64,000 nt of DNA from Phlebiopsis flavidoalba (lineage: Eukaryota > Basidiomycota > Agaricomycetes > Polyporales > Phanerochaetaceae): NCBI GenBank assembly GCA_035772785.1, contig JAOCPU010000005.1:1-64000 (forward strand). Reading direction: 5' to 3'. Position numbers and translations under genes: made by a program. Shown here piece by piece: positions 11,477 to 23,500 of this stretch (the first letter of the stretch is position 1; every line of letters starts with the position of its first letter). Under the pieces are notes generated by a model. That model was not told where the DNA came from, did not search any database, and worked only from the letters and a program-made list of their open reading frames with translations.

Positions 11477-11486
11477 GTATATATAG
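11477..11486 (-). promoter_or_regulatory. TATA box
   Basis: Minus-strand CTATATATAC lies about 65 nt before the start codon of the small membrane protein at 11414, a normal distance for a fungal Pol II gene. Confidence 0.55.
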
Positions 11487-11917
11487 TCCCCCAGTGAGAT
11501 ATCCTGCATAGCCCCACAGAATGTGGATGGACAACGCAATCTAGGCACTTTGGCCTAAATGTCTTTTGTCGGGTACGTGGCCCAACGCGTGGCTATTGTT
11601 GATGCATTGACTCCGGGATTGTAACCTAAACGTCAACGTCAAGGGGTCAGACCTCATACTAAGTAACGGGACACAGCATGGCGACAAAAGAAGGCGACAA
11701 GCGCGACAAGAAGCCCCGAGCAACGCGACATTGGGAGCGTCGGACTCAGTCTGTCACAGGGGCGATACCATATGTGCATAGCCCCGACGCACCGAGCACA
11801 AGCCAACTGCTCAATGTGGCAGGTTGTAATAGGATAACGAGTGCATAGATATGTCCGAATTACAGGTCCGACGAGGCAGTGCGATAAATAGGCGACGATG
11901 GCTCAGCGTACAAAGCT

Positions 11918-12634
11918 CTAGGCTGGCATGTGTGGTGCGTATGTTGGTGGTTCGTAGGTTGGGGGCGTATTGGTGGAAGTTGTTACTTGGGCGGTTGGAA
12001 ACTGCACAGGTTCGGGGCTCTGTGCGGGCGGTTGGGGGCGGCGCGTGTTGTACGCGTATGAAATTTCGGGTGGCGTGTACTCTGAGGGGTACGAGTAAGG
12101 CAGTGAGTTGACCGGAGTATCATACGGTGCATCTGGACTGTGCTACGTAGCCAAGGTCAGTGTATTGTGGTTGTAAATGAGCAAGGGTATCGGTACCTCA
12201 GGGATGGTAGTTTTGATACCAGGAGTAATGCTTTCGGATTCGTCCAACTTTTTCGTACTTCTGGGGAAACCTGAGGCTTTCGCCTTCCTCTCCTTTATTC
12301 TTCGCTTGCATCTCGGGTATGCGAGTGTGCGATTATGATGCCAATCACGACCCCTACGCAATAGTGAGTATACACAAATGGCAAGATTTGGCTATGGTCG
12401 TACCTCCTGTGATGGAAAGTGAGATGATCCATATAACTAGCGAGCCAGGACAATCGATAATATTGCCATCACTAACATTAGGGTGTCAGAAAAACGCACT
12501 GACATGTGCAAATCGAGCAGCGCGTACTCATCATGGCACTTGTCGTTGTTTATGATGGGATGTGGGGGAGGCACCGCTCGCACGCTCGATATCGTCGCCG
12601 ACAAGAGTCCAGCAAGAAGAACCGTAGGCAGCAT
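11918..12634 (-). CDS. Small single-pass membrane protein (copy 1), Pro/Tyr-rich tail
   Basis: The start at 12634 opens MLPTVLLAGLLSATISSVRA, a clear signal peptide, followed by IINNDKCHDEYALLDLH. An intron (GTCAGT..CTAG) leads to IIWIISLSITGG, another intron to VVIGIIIAHS, so one membrane helix spans a splice junction. A basic stop-transfer stretch CKRRIKERKAKASG follows, then an intron (GTACCG..GTAG) and a Pro/Tyr/Thr-rich cytoplasmic tail starting HSPDAPYDTPVNS and ending TYEPPTYAPHMPA at the stop 11918-11920. A TATA-like ACATAAAAG lies about 60 nt upstream. One frame change is needed just after the helix. PPxY-like elements in the tail could recruit WW-domain ubiquitin ligases, but that is a guess. 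Same plan as the neighbour at 10725-11414. No known family. Confidence 0.65.
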
Positions 12635-13315
12635 TTTGGAGGGGGGTGGTGGACGAAAGCTTGAGCTTCGTGCTCGCCAACCGTCGAGTCTTTTATGTGT
12701 CTGACACACGCGAGTCTCACCTTGATCGAGCGATGTAACTTGTAAACAAGAACAATTACACAGCCCTGCTGTTCGCCCTATCACGAGCGTTGCCACGCCG
12801 AACTCTAAAGAACTCATTTGTATTAGACGCTCTTCACTGGCTCCTTTGAAGAATCTTGAATGAGAGAAAGACCCAGCACGCCTGACGATGCAGATGCCCG
12901 AGTCTACCAGAGTTCAAACTTACGTTACCGAGGTGTGAATGTAATGACAGAATTTAATCTGCAACAGCCCATGGCGCGCGATCGCCAATGAGATCTAGGT
13001 TGCCTTCATGGTTAACGCATGCGCGTGCGACAGACTGTGGATGTAATCACAGACACACTGGCGAGAAAGGCTAGTTTGTCTTGTAACGCAACCGATTGGA
13101 GGAGGGATCTTTTACGCATGGGGGGTGTGTTGGAGATGTACTCACTAGACAGGAGGGTCTGCTTACGTGGCAGCGAGCTTTTCATGAAATGGATGCCCAG
13201 TACTGCTAGGATGGGCCCTATTGATGACATTGTGATCACGATGTAACATAGAGCATTTGAAAAGCAGCATGAGATAGGAAATGACACTGTACGAACGAGA
13301 TTTCATCGCCAGCGT
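12635..13315. other. Spacer with a weak membrane-protein-like frame
   Basis: On the minus strand, 13287-13130 encodes a hydrophobic stretch (SSIGPILAVLGIHFMKS) before a possible GTAAGC donor. It could be a further relative of the two small membrane proteins, but it lacks their Cys pattern, so I leave it uncalled. The rest looks intergenic. Confidence 0.35.
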
Positions 13316-16119
13316 TTATACCCAATTTCTCCAGCGCGTAACCCCACCAGCTATCTGGAAATCCCTGCTAACCGCTGCTGCACCATCTTTCCGCCTTTCT
13401 TCGTCAGCCTACCCTGCTCACGCACAATCTTCTCCATGCGTTTCTCGGTCATCGCCGACCTACTCGAACTCGGTTCCATTGTCATCTTGGGTCCTGCTTG
13501 CACGATCCCTTTTGGTGTCACTTCGGACTTCCCTTCTCTTCCTTCCTTAAGTGGTCTGCCAGTGACGCCTTCGAAGCGATCTTCCCCCGCTTCCCCCACT
13601 CCCCTTTGGTGCGCCTTGCCCCATTCAACTCCTACTTCCCCCCCTTACGCACCCGCGGCCTTTCACTGCCGATGGGCTTCGCGGAGCGAAAACGCTTTGG
13701 CAAGATGTCCTAGATGGAGATTGCGCACGTGGAAAATGTGTTTCTCATCCGAGGGATCTGTGTTGGCTAACTCCCGGACGTGGGACAAGGAACGCCTTGC
13801 GCGGCAGAGTCGGCATTCTGGAAATACCGTTGGTCAGGCTTGGAAAGAGGGAAAGGTATTGATGTTCAACGTACGGATTTGTCCTTGAGGACCCAACTCT
13901 CAAAGTTAAGCTGCACTGGTCCGTGGCTCTCTCCTAAAATTTTCCTTTCCCTGACCACCAAATCCGCTGCTCAGGACCATCGTCCATAGGGGACGTGTTG
14001 CAAAGATATCGAGCTCTTCTTGTCAGTGGGTTCGTCTCCTCCCTGCATCTTCATCTCCACCCAGTTCAACCCACTCCTGCTCGCTCGGGGTGACGAAACT
14101 CCATGCCTCTCATCCGCCCTGTGCCGACACGAGCGGTACGGCCAACCCTGTGAACGTACTCCGTCGCAACCGCCTTCGGTGGGTAGATCGTATTGGACGA
14201 CCGCGCGCGCACGTAGAGGAAGATCCAAACCACGGGACGCGACAGAGGTACACAGAAGGATCGACGACTGGCTGCGCGTACCTGTGCCAGTTTTTGGGAA
14301 CGGCTGAGAACCTTTGAGAGAGGCGAGAACGGGGTTTGTTAGGGGCAACGAGCCGTGAAGGCGGGAAGATGGATGCCCCGGGGAGCAAGGTTGCGCACTG
14401 AACGCATCCTCAAAAACTCATCCCGTCGTTCTTCCGCTTCTTGGGCTTGTCTCCGTCAGCGACGTCGTCCGACTCAGAGTCAGAGTCGGACGATGCTTGG
14501 TCTTCCTCTCCCATGGAGGTGCCACCAAGCAGATTCCAGTGGAAGTCTACAGAGTCCGTGCAGCTCAGAAACAAAAACGATAATTTTTGGTTCGTGTTAT
14601 TATAGCGCGGGGGTTGCCGTGTGAGTTTGAGCCAACAGCAGATTCCGCGTAGTGCAATCCAACCACAACAACGTGACCGACAGCGAAGTTTTCAATGGAC
14701 ATAATGAACCATGTATTTGTCTGGGGAAAGTTGTGATGGAGGAGTGAATTTCGCGTTGCCGGCCGCAGCTTTCGGCTCATAACGTCGGCCGCAGGACGTG
14801 AGGGATCCGCTGGCCGAGGAGCCGACAAGCGCCCAGGTTCGTCCTGCATGGCTTTTATCACTATTGGGGTTCAACAGCGGTGTACCGGGCTAGCTTCTGT
14901 AACGTCTTCCTTGATTGTTTGCCGAACAAAGGATAGTTTCGACGTCGTCGATCCCAGTCCCAGCCTCCGACTTCCATGCTCTTTGCCTTCGTCGACTGCT
15001 TGTTTCGCAAAGCTTTTCCGCCTGCCATCGAGTCCCTTCACGATACCCGTGATCGACTCTTCGAACCCGAGTTCCATCAAACGATCTGCTTCGTCGAGGA
15101 CGAGCCATCGCGGCACTTGCCAATGTTGAATGAGGATTGTGTTCTGGAGATGATCAAGGAGCCCGTCCGGTGTAGAGAGCAAGAATAGGAACACCTTTGC
15201 GGAGGCGCGGCGCTTTCTCATGGGTTCGGGTAGAGCCACCAGTCAACAAGCCGGATACAAGCCACCGAGTCAAGCGAGGTCCAGAAGGCGGATCGTCGGG
15301 AGACTCGTCTGGTGGGTCGAGAGACGCATTTGGAGGGAGCGCCTCTAGTACATCGGATATTTGTTTTCGCAAGTTCGCGAGTAGGGCAATGATAACTGCG
15401 AGAGTACCGATAGAACGGTCAATGTAAGACAGGCTGCTCAAGGGGAGGAGGTCTTGGAGTGATGGGAAGGAGGAATGATAGGTGTCTTGCCGATGGAGCC
15501 TGTCCTGAGACTGGATGAAGATATGGTCCCTCCTCGGAGGTATCTTCGTCTGCACTAGACAGTAGAGCGGGAAGCGCGGCACGCTGAATGGCAGTAGGTT
15601 TCTCGATGGTCATTTTTGTCTGAAGGTGAGTGACTATTAGTGGGTCCAAACCTAGCCCAGTGAACGTCGACGTATCCGGAGGGGCATTACTCGGGCCGTG
15701 AGTGAGTTCTGGTGGGGGCCGCGGCAAGCGGTTGTTCAAATTTTTCGGGTGTGGAGGTGAAGAGTGAGGATAGTGATTTGTTTGTAGGTGGTCGTTGCGG
15801 GGCTGGTGCATTTTCCAGCGACCCTGTAGAGTGAGACCCAGCAGAGGCATCTTTCCGAGGCTTTTTACTAGGCCTGTCTGATGCCCCAGATGTACGAGTA
15901 GCGACAGGTGCGTCTTCCGGCCGCTCCTTGCGTTTCGCTACACGCTTGGCTTTCGCTCTGTATTGTGATATAAGCGTACATTTGGTTTTGGTGGAACTGA
16001 GTGTAGAGACGTACCTATCCGCTCCGAATCTACCTCCCTTCTTCGAGCCTAACCACCGCCCTCTGTGCGCCGTTGGTGTCAGCATCGAGCTCTAAGTTCA
16101 AGACAAGGTCGTCATCCAT
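13316..16119 (-). CDS. DBP7: DEAD-box RNA helicase DBP7/DDX31
   Basis: DBP7 is a nucleolar ATP-dependent RNA helicase needed for 60S ribosomal subunit assembly. The start at 16119 opens [10 protein letters not shown]; a first intron begins GTACGT. Seen in order: a basic linker [15 protein letters not shown], the Q-motif region [14 protein letters not shown] and [14 protein letters not shown] (about 15670-15560), a Walker A written TGSIGKT, motif Ia as CGCGAACTT (Arg-Glu-Leu) with indels on each side, [37 protein letters not shown] with the DEAD box at 15084-15095, [23 protein letters not shown] and [10 protein letters not shown] (about 14155-14125). [10 protein letters not shown] and the QYDLPTEGG motif point to DBP7 rather than other DEAD helicases. 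The C-terminus contains [15 protein letters not shown] and [11 protein letters not shown]; stop at 13316-13318. At least six frame changes occur, two in homopolymers next to motif Ia. Family call firm. Confidence 0.9.
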
Positions 16120-16559
16120 ATTCAACGGCCGCTGCTAGTCTGAAGTCTGAGATTTTCGAAATCATTCGGTACTAACAATGGCAATTTAGAGATTAGATAA
16201 CGCCAGTCCTCTCGGCATGCTCACGGCATTGAGCCCTTCTCCAAATCTCGTTGCATTGTCCCGCCATGCAGTCGAGCAACACCTCCGAGTTCTTTGCTCC
16301 TTACTGTCGTGCAGTCATCGGGAGTGCCGTGAACGAGCCCATTTTCTGCACAAAGTCTGATACAAATCTTGGATGCAAGAAGAGAAAGGCAAATGCTGTG
16401 CGTGTAAAATATACCGTGGTTAACCTGAGGACATAGTGGCTGACATCGAACATAGTTAGCCAGGATGTATGTGAGGCGATTTGAAGGCTCAACTCGGGTA
16501 GTTGACAGTGCAATTTTGGCAAAGCATCTCAAAGATGTTGATGACATCTTGTAATAGAC

Positions 16560-18785
16560 AACTACAGAGCCAGCCAAGCTGAACAGCCCGGCTCTGCTCG
16601 AGAAAGGTCCAAGAGAGTTCCGCTCAAGATGATCCATATTTCTGGCAACATTGGGAGCTGACGAATGACCCCAAACGCATGGCGAAAAATCAGAAATGGG
16701 TCATCGTGCCTCGTCATATAATGTAGCGGCGCGTTGTGCGCGACATGTGCTTCTTCAATGGTACTCCACTTACACGTCGCGAAACTTGGTCATCGCCTAT
16801 GCTAACTTATGTCATAGGCTGGATTCACGGAAGCAGGCGCAAGCGCACCGGACTTTCATGTAGGGAAAGATGGCCCCCCGTTTTCGCTATTCTTGGTATC
16901 AGTCTCTATGTTCTCCCCCCCCTCGGTTTGGGTAAGCAGACTTATCTCATCATGTGCGGGCATATATTGACCACAAACCAAGGCGTTTGTGACCACTTGT
17001 GGTGGGCCCTCTCTCAGAAGTACAACGGAAGGAGAATAATATATTTAGTATCGTATACGCTGATTTTTTTTTTGCGTTTTCATTTGCCGTGTGACGCTGT
17101 TTGCACCGGACATCGGTAAGTGGGATGGCCAACTCCTCGAAATCGACTAATAGAGTCGTTGCTCAGCGGTGGTACACAATATTCCGATTCTTGACTATTG
17201 GGTTCAGCAGCTCGACATTCCTTAGCGTCGCCGGTGGAACTGTGAGTGTGACTTATTCGACAATGACAAAGTAGCAACGTACGTGTCTATCCCCCTCTCA
17301 AGAGAACAGGGTCTGATGCTATGACGTCTTGCGCCAATCATCCAAAGCCCCCTTGCAGTTTATAGTCCGGCGTTTATTTGGACGTAGCTTCTCCGTTCAT
17401 TGGGCCCTGTTGCATAGGGACCACTGAGTAGTGGGTGAGTGGTCCCAATTCATCGTATACACTTCCACTTTTGTGTGTTTGTTGAAGTCACTTGGGCATG
17501 TATATAGCTCTCATATCAATCAGGTCCGGAAAACGTCCTTGGTGTTTAAAAATGACATCTCATGAACTTACTTTCAGAATTACCACTTTGGAGGTGGACA
17601 TATCGCGTCCATCCTTATACATTTGAAGACCTTTGGTAGAACTGGGGTCCTGATGCACACTGCAGCTTTGGTTTGATTACCTTCATATCATGAGCATATA
17701 CTCACACGTGCTACCTACCCCCTAGTTTAGTGCCCGAGACTTTTGTGCTCCAGTCATACTACTGCGCCGCAAGGCTCAAGGTAGCTATCACACCTTTATA
17801 ACCCACATCAATTCATTCAACGCCATTGAACTCTGTTTACTGTGGTAGGCAGCGAAAGGATACCGGTGACCACCGCTACTGGGCACCGCTTGATGAGGCG
17901 ACAAGTCAGCATGCAAGAGCTATGGTCAATGAGTTGTTATGTCCCGTTCAGTGAGTCCAAAAATCACAGCATATTACATAGCGACCTCAATCTGATCCGC
18001 ACGTAGAACTCATAGGCAAAAGAATACATGGCTTTATTGCTCAACTATGGTATGTCTTCAACTACCACGCGCGACTTGACCTTCTCATCAAGTATAGCGG
18101 GCCGCCCTCATCCTCGGGATACAATATCTGACTTTCCAAGCATTCTCCGGTCATTTTCGAAGAAGGACATGGATTCAACGTGCAGTCACGGGTCTCCTCG
18201 TTCCTCGGCATGGCATAGGTTTTGTTATAGGGCTTGCATGCCAACCTCTCGTTAACCGGTACGTACCAATTATCTCCATATCCGTCTGTCGCTCATATTT
18301 ACCACACAAATCAGATATCTCCGGCGTGAGAGAATTAAGCACAACGTGCAATCCTCCGCCAGAGATTCGTGTTGGCATCGTAGGCATGTTGGGCGCTGTC
18401 CTTATCCCCATAAGCCTCTTCTGGCTAGCGTTCACCACCTACCCCCGTGTACACTGGATCGTCCCCATCATCGCCTCCATCCCCATTTGGCACTGGAACA
18501 CTGTTCTGTTTCTCTTGCATTATTCGCCTATCTTGTCACGGCCTACCGGCCGATCGCTGCCTCGGCCATGTCGGCGGAACACGTTCGTGGTGCGTCGCAC
18601 TAAGATGCTGGGGGGGTCTTTCGTGTCTGCCGCCGCCTTCCCGCTGTTCGCAGACCAAATGTACCACCTGTTTGGGCACTGGTTGGCGCCACTGCGTACT
18701 AGCGGGCTCTAACGACCTTGGCTGCGCCCATTCCGTACGTCCATACAAAAAAAAAAAAAAAAGAATTGCATCGTCGACTCGTTGA
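16560..18785 (+). CDS. MFS drug:H+ antiporter-like transporter
   Basis: A 12-helix major facilitator of the DHA1/polyamine type, expected in the plasma membrane. Pieces in order on the plus strand: WELTNDPKRMAKNQKW (16640-16700), LGISLYVL (16891-16914), an intron from 16933, GRRIIYLVSYTL (17027-17063), a further intron, FRFLTIGFSSSTFLSVAGGT (17180-17240), a donor GTGAGT at 17239, APLAVYS (17346-17366), WRWTYRV (17597-17618), LVPETF (17728-17745), DTGDHRYWAPLDEA (17860-17900), EEGHGFNVQSR (18161-18193), an intron at 18260-18315, GAVLIPISLFWLAFTTYP (18391-18444) and FADQMYH (18650-18670). GRRIIYLVSYTL and the RFLTGF..FLSVAGGT block are signatures of this group. The tail ends KRIASSTR, stop ending at 18785. 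An A16 run (18747-18762) and a T10 run (about 17066-17075) lie in coding positions. The start codon is not certain. Confidence 0.85.
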
Positions 18786-19055
18786 ACTCCGCTGACCGGG
18801 GTGAGTCACAGATTTGTATTCTATCGAATAGGCGCAAGATTGATGCAGAAGCGTTCGCAGGTTCTCAATGGACTAGGCATACGGCGTGGCGCACACTCAG
18901 CGGATGCTCTTTTCGATGTATAAAAATATCCATCCTGTCACACGATGATTGCATGTACTATAATACAATGGGATGCTGGCATACAAACACCATAATCTAT
19001 CATTTCCAATCGTAAAGAGGTCATTGAGAGTACAGAAGACGCGATGTGGTCCGCT
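18786..19055. other. Spacer between convergent MFS and GH16 genes
   Basis: Nothing recognised; both neighbours end here, so it should hold their 3' ends. Confidence 0.5.
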
Positions 19056-20547
19056 TTATGTGTAAACGCGGACCAGCGGCGATATCCACAAACGCGTTGG
19101 AGAACGGACTTGGGTTGTTGTTGACAAAGTCTACCAGACATGATACATGAGAGGCATTCACCGACAGAAAAGGTCACAATACGCACCGACACACAGGTTC
19201 CCTGGGGTGGCAGCCTGCGGAAGAGAAGATATGGAGCTGACGCCTCCCAGTAGGGGTGGACTGGGGTCGCCCTCACCTGCGTATGATGTTCAGCGATGAA
19301 ATTAATCTCAGCGGCGTGTACGTGATACGTATCAGAATGTCAGGTTGATGATAATGTTGTTCGCGTCGAAGTGAGAGCCAATGTCGCAGTTGGTGTTAGG
19401 GAAGAACGCGGTGGGAGATGCCCTAACAGTCGTCTTAGCTCATAGTCACCCATAAGTCGAGTGATGATGCTTACCCAGTTTGTCGGTGTCAATCGAGCTG
19501 CCGCCAGCCGTCACATCGGAGGGGTTGTTTCCGTTGCGGGGGAAGAACAAGATTTTGATGAAATCGTTCGTCCGCTCCATGGCATACCAGGCCGCCCCGA
19601 TGGCGTTCAGGCCCGGTCCCGTAGCTGTTAGCAGAGGGGGCCTGTACGCCGCAGACCGTGTGTTTCCGTCGGTGTTGACGTCGACAGTTCAGGCCGCCGT
19701 TGGGTGTAACCCGTCTCAGAGCGACTGGAGGGCTCGATTGCGCAGTTTGCACCCGTGTGAAGGGGTCATCGCGTTGGGACCCATGTCGTTCATAAGGAAA
19801 CCGCCTTCGATCCTATAGACGAGCATCGTCAGCCATCAGACTAATCCGCCACACGTGTCCAAAATTACTCACTGAAGTGGACAACGTTTCGGAGAAACAG
19901 ATGAAGTCAGCAAAAAGCTCTGAAATCAGGGATAGGATGTCCTTTCCCGAGCACCTTACGATATCAACTTCACCACCGTTTGGCCAGTCGCTCTCCATCG
20001 GTTTCCCAGAAAGCGGGCCAGGTTGAACATCCTTGTGGCATGTGGCGAACATCGATTCTAGCACACGGGTCAATAAATCGCAACTTTGAGTTGTCAGTCA
20101 CCCGTAACATACATTGACAACATGTGGTTGTGTAGGAGCGCCTTGACGCTGAGCGGATACGAACACTGTCGCGACCAGGGCCACTTGGGCTCAGCACCGA
20201 GTCGTGTCGTGTCTCGCGCCTGAGGTAATCATGGTGTTACCCTGAGCATTATGTGCAAGTTCTCTTGCGGGACGGGGGGGGGGGGCAGTCAGCTATTGGG
20301 TCAACATAGTTTTCTACGCATAGAGCACGGCGCGTGTGATGCGTAGTCTTTATTGTATTTCATGGTAGAGCACTACCTCACACTCGTCCGCCGTGAGCGT
20401 GGGGTCGGTTCCATGTTTTCATGCACAAACTTAGATCACAGTGAAATTCGCACGCCGCCAGGGTTGTCGTGGACGGTTGTATGAAGCTGCGTGAGCGCTT
20501 GAGAAGATGCAGGCGGCGGTGGCGAGAACAAGGCCTATCGAGTGCAT
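19056..20547 (-). CDS. GH16 endo-beta-glucanase, secreted
   Basis: GH16 laminarinase-type enzymes cut beta-1,3/1,4 or 1,6 glucans of the cell wall. The start at 20547 gives MHSIGLVLATAACIFSSAHA, a signal peptide. Next come a V-N-Y-V-D-like segment near 20310, LSPSGPGRDSVRIRS (about 20195-20145), MPQGCSTWPAFWETDGE and WPNGGEVDI (20060-19957), where Glu-x-Asp-x-x-Glu of the catalytic motif begins; an intron separates it from IEG at 19815. Further on: MGPNAMT, AWYAMERTNDFIKI, FPRNGNNPSDV, NCDIGSHFDANNIIINL, then DFVNNNPSPFSNAF and a final Val-Arg-Val-Tyr-Thr stop at 19056 if one G of a GG pair is extra. A G12 run (20274-20285) interrupts the front part. About eight Cys fit a secreted protein. 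Family call firm; substrate not decidable. Confidence 0.88.
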
Positions 20548-23500
20548 GTCTGGCGGTTTGGTGATTGGGGAGGGGCAGGTCGCTGAAGTATGAACAGTCG
20601 TCGTATTGTCCATACTTATTAGGAGAGCGAAAATAGGTGGGTTGGGACAGCATTTGCTCTGCTAACCTGATTCGTCCGATAGGGGGGGGTAGGGGGGGGG
20701 GGGGTGATTGAGGAATTGAGGAGACTGAGTTCTTGGACAGTACACTTCCCAAGTGACCGAAACGTTGGCTGCCTACAAAGTGTGTGCACACAGGAACAAC
20801 ATACAGACCATGTGAGTTTGCCAGGTGACGGTGGGACCCATCACCCCACTTGGCGCGATCGAGCGATCCCTCCTCCTCGTCGTGCCAACAATCCTCATCG
20901 GCTATGTGGGCTGCTGAACACCATGGGTTAACGGCAATGCCACATGCGAGGCCCTCAAACCTTCGGGAGCGTACTCTTGTACAACGGAAGGCAGCGCACC
21001 CCGAGACAATTAATTTTAAAGCCTGAGCCCTCGGCACGAAGGCGACCGGGTAACCACAGCGAGGCACCGGCCCGCTGCGACCCCACTTTGCGTTGCATGC
21101 TCCGAGCGGACTTCGCGTCTGGCATAGGGAGGGGATCAGGGCCAATGCGGGAGAGGAGATCTGTGATCCGCCTTCTTGATGGTTGTTTTTCGTTGCTGGG
21201 GTAGTCGTATAGTTGAGCCGTGTGAAAGCGGTGGAATGAAGACCGCTACAGCGTCCCGATCAGTTGTTTCTGAGGGGAACAGGAGGCAATGTAGCGCTTG
21301 AAACTCTCTAAATAGCGACAGATATGGTACGCTCTGATTGGCATGAGGATAGATTGCACGAGTAGCCCACTAAAGGGCCTTGAGCGACATGTGTACTGCT
21401 CCCCATACGTATTCAGAAGAGGCCTACTGTAGCAGTAGGTCAGTCCACATTGTACCCCGAACGCAATGCGTCAGGCGACGATTCAACCACTGATGAAGTG
21501 GACCATAAGCAAGTGTACGATCCGCCTAGAAGCCCCGCGTAATACGGTTCGAGCTGCTGAGCCAGGCGCTCCAGTACTCGGTATGTACTGTGAAAGAAGA
21601 ATAGAGTAGTCAAGTAAGTAAGCGTTGTGTCAAGTGGCTGGGAAGCAGCGATCTCAAATGCGTACAGACTTTATCCTTGTGAGCACGTGAACGGCATTGT
21701 GTGGCTGAGAGCATTCGGTCACTATGACGCAAAACTCCAAACATTTCCAAGTCACACGCACAGGGGGGCCATCTAAGTTCGTTGCACAGTGACAGTGTGG
21801 CTTTGGATTGATAGGCATTCCCCGAGGTCTAAACTAGACGGTCGCCTAACCTCACTAGCACGAGGACACTCTCGTCGGAATTAACGCGTCGTATCTCACA
21901 AGCACACTATACCCTCTCGACGGTAGCACGGGAGTCCGAATGGCACCTGTGCACTAAGGACGATGCTTCAGCGGCTAGTAGCTTATCTTGTACCACCATC
22001 TCAGTATCCCATGTCTTGCCGAGAAACCATCCTGGAGTTAGTAAGGACGTCCGTGAGTGACCTTTATGAACATGCACTTTCGATTTTCGACGATGACCTC
22101 TCATGTGTAAATTGAGACTAAGTAGTTGGTCGCATGAAGTCGATCAGCCGATGGCTGGATGGATCCCTGTCAAGACTCGAGAGGGAAATCATTTACAGGT
22201 ACACGGATTTAACGGCAGTAAAGGTGGGAGCACGGTGGGTTGACAACCGGTCACTCTCTCGAGCACGGACAAACAGGAAAGGAGGAAGGTCGCTCAAGCG
22301 GCCGCCGCTGAAAAAACCTGTAGCCCTTCGAGACGGTTGAAGCGGAGACTTCACGAGCCGATGATTTCGACGCGACGCTCGGTGATGGACGGCAGCTCTG
22401 CACAGAAGTCATATCTCCGCGACAATGAATCAAGCCTGGACTGATGCAATTCGAAAGTGCAAACGGCGAGTTCACTCGTCTCTCAGGCACTCCGCTCTCC
22501 TGCAGGTAGTTGCTCGGTCCTTGACATGTCAAAGTGAGTGTTGTGCTTCTCAACTTCGCCTGTAAAACTTATTGCGCAAAGAACTTCCGGACACTTGTCT
22601 CATGTCACTGCCAAATGAATTGCTTGGCCGTACTGTGTCTTGGACGAGCATACCGTGCTTGATCTCGTTGGCGTTAGAGAGGTAGCATGGCTTAGGGACT
22701 ATCGGCTAAGCATTGACCCATTTGCTCTGACTTGATTACGCTGTGCCCGCAGACTTAACATCTTGTGGAACCACTCGTCTTGCCAGTACAAGCTGGAAGC
22801 TGTGCTTTAGAGCCTCCGTCGAGCCGAAGCCTTCCAGCCCAGCACGATTTCTCCCTCCGCGGTGACCCGCTTCTCTGCGCGATTGGAGGGCCCCTCCGCG
22901 TCAGTTGCACTTCACTAGGGCATCACAATACGACATCCATTCGTTGACCGGCATTCTCAGAGACAATCGTGAATCGCCTAGCATTATGGCGACAATGTAA
23001 ATCCCCGACCGTAACGGACTTTTTGCTAACGCAAACTGCGCTTCGCCCGAAGCAGGGGAATTCCGTTTTTAAGCAGTGGACTCTCAACAATAGTTAACCG
23101 CCCCATTATACATACACGAGGTGGACCAGGGGGCAAGATTCTTTTGGTTAAGCGTGGATTTCATGTGAGCTCGGCCATCTCGGCGCCACATATTCCCCTC
23201 ACAACCCGATGAATTCCTAATCATTTTTTTATGTACAGTTATGGGTGACGGAATTTATGCTAAGAGGCGCTTAGTAATTTCACCCCTTTCGTTGACGACA
23301 GGGGGCAATAACACCCGAGATGGGCCCCAAGGAGCAGTTCCATTGTCGCCTTTGGATTCTCGGCCACGCTTGCTACGAAACCAACTCAGCAGAGCCTCAG
23401 TATCTTCAGACGACCACATTGCCCGACGGGTGCGATGCGCTGGGGTAGGACTGGAAGTGGTGGTATCCGACAGGCTTTACAATCACGGAGCTTTGGATAT

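Noticed and set aside
13012..13287. Third copy of the small membrane protein family
   Set aside because: Hydrophobic stretch and donor site present, but no signal peptide plus Cys pattern and no tail; insufficient.
20378..21145. 255-codon open frame on the minus strand
   Set aside because: Overlaps the GH16 signal-peptide exon in another frame and crosses G8/G13 runs; composition and lack of motif argue against a gene.
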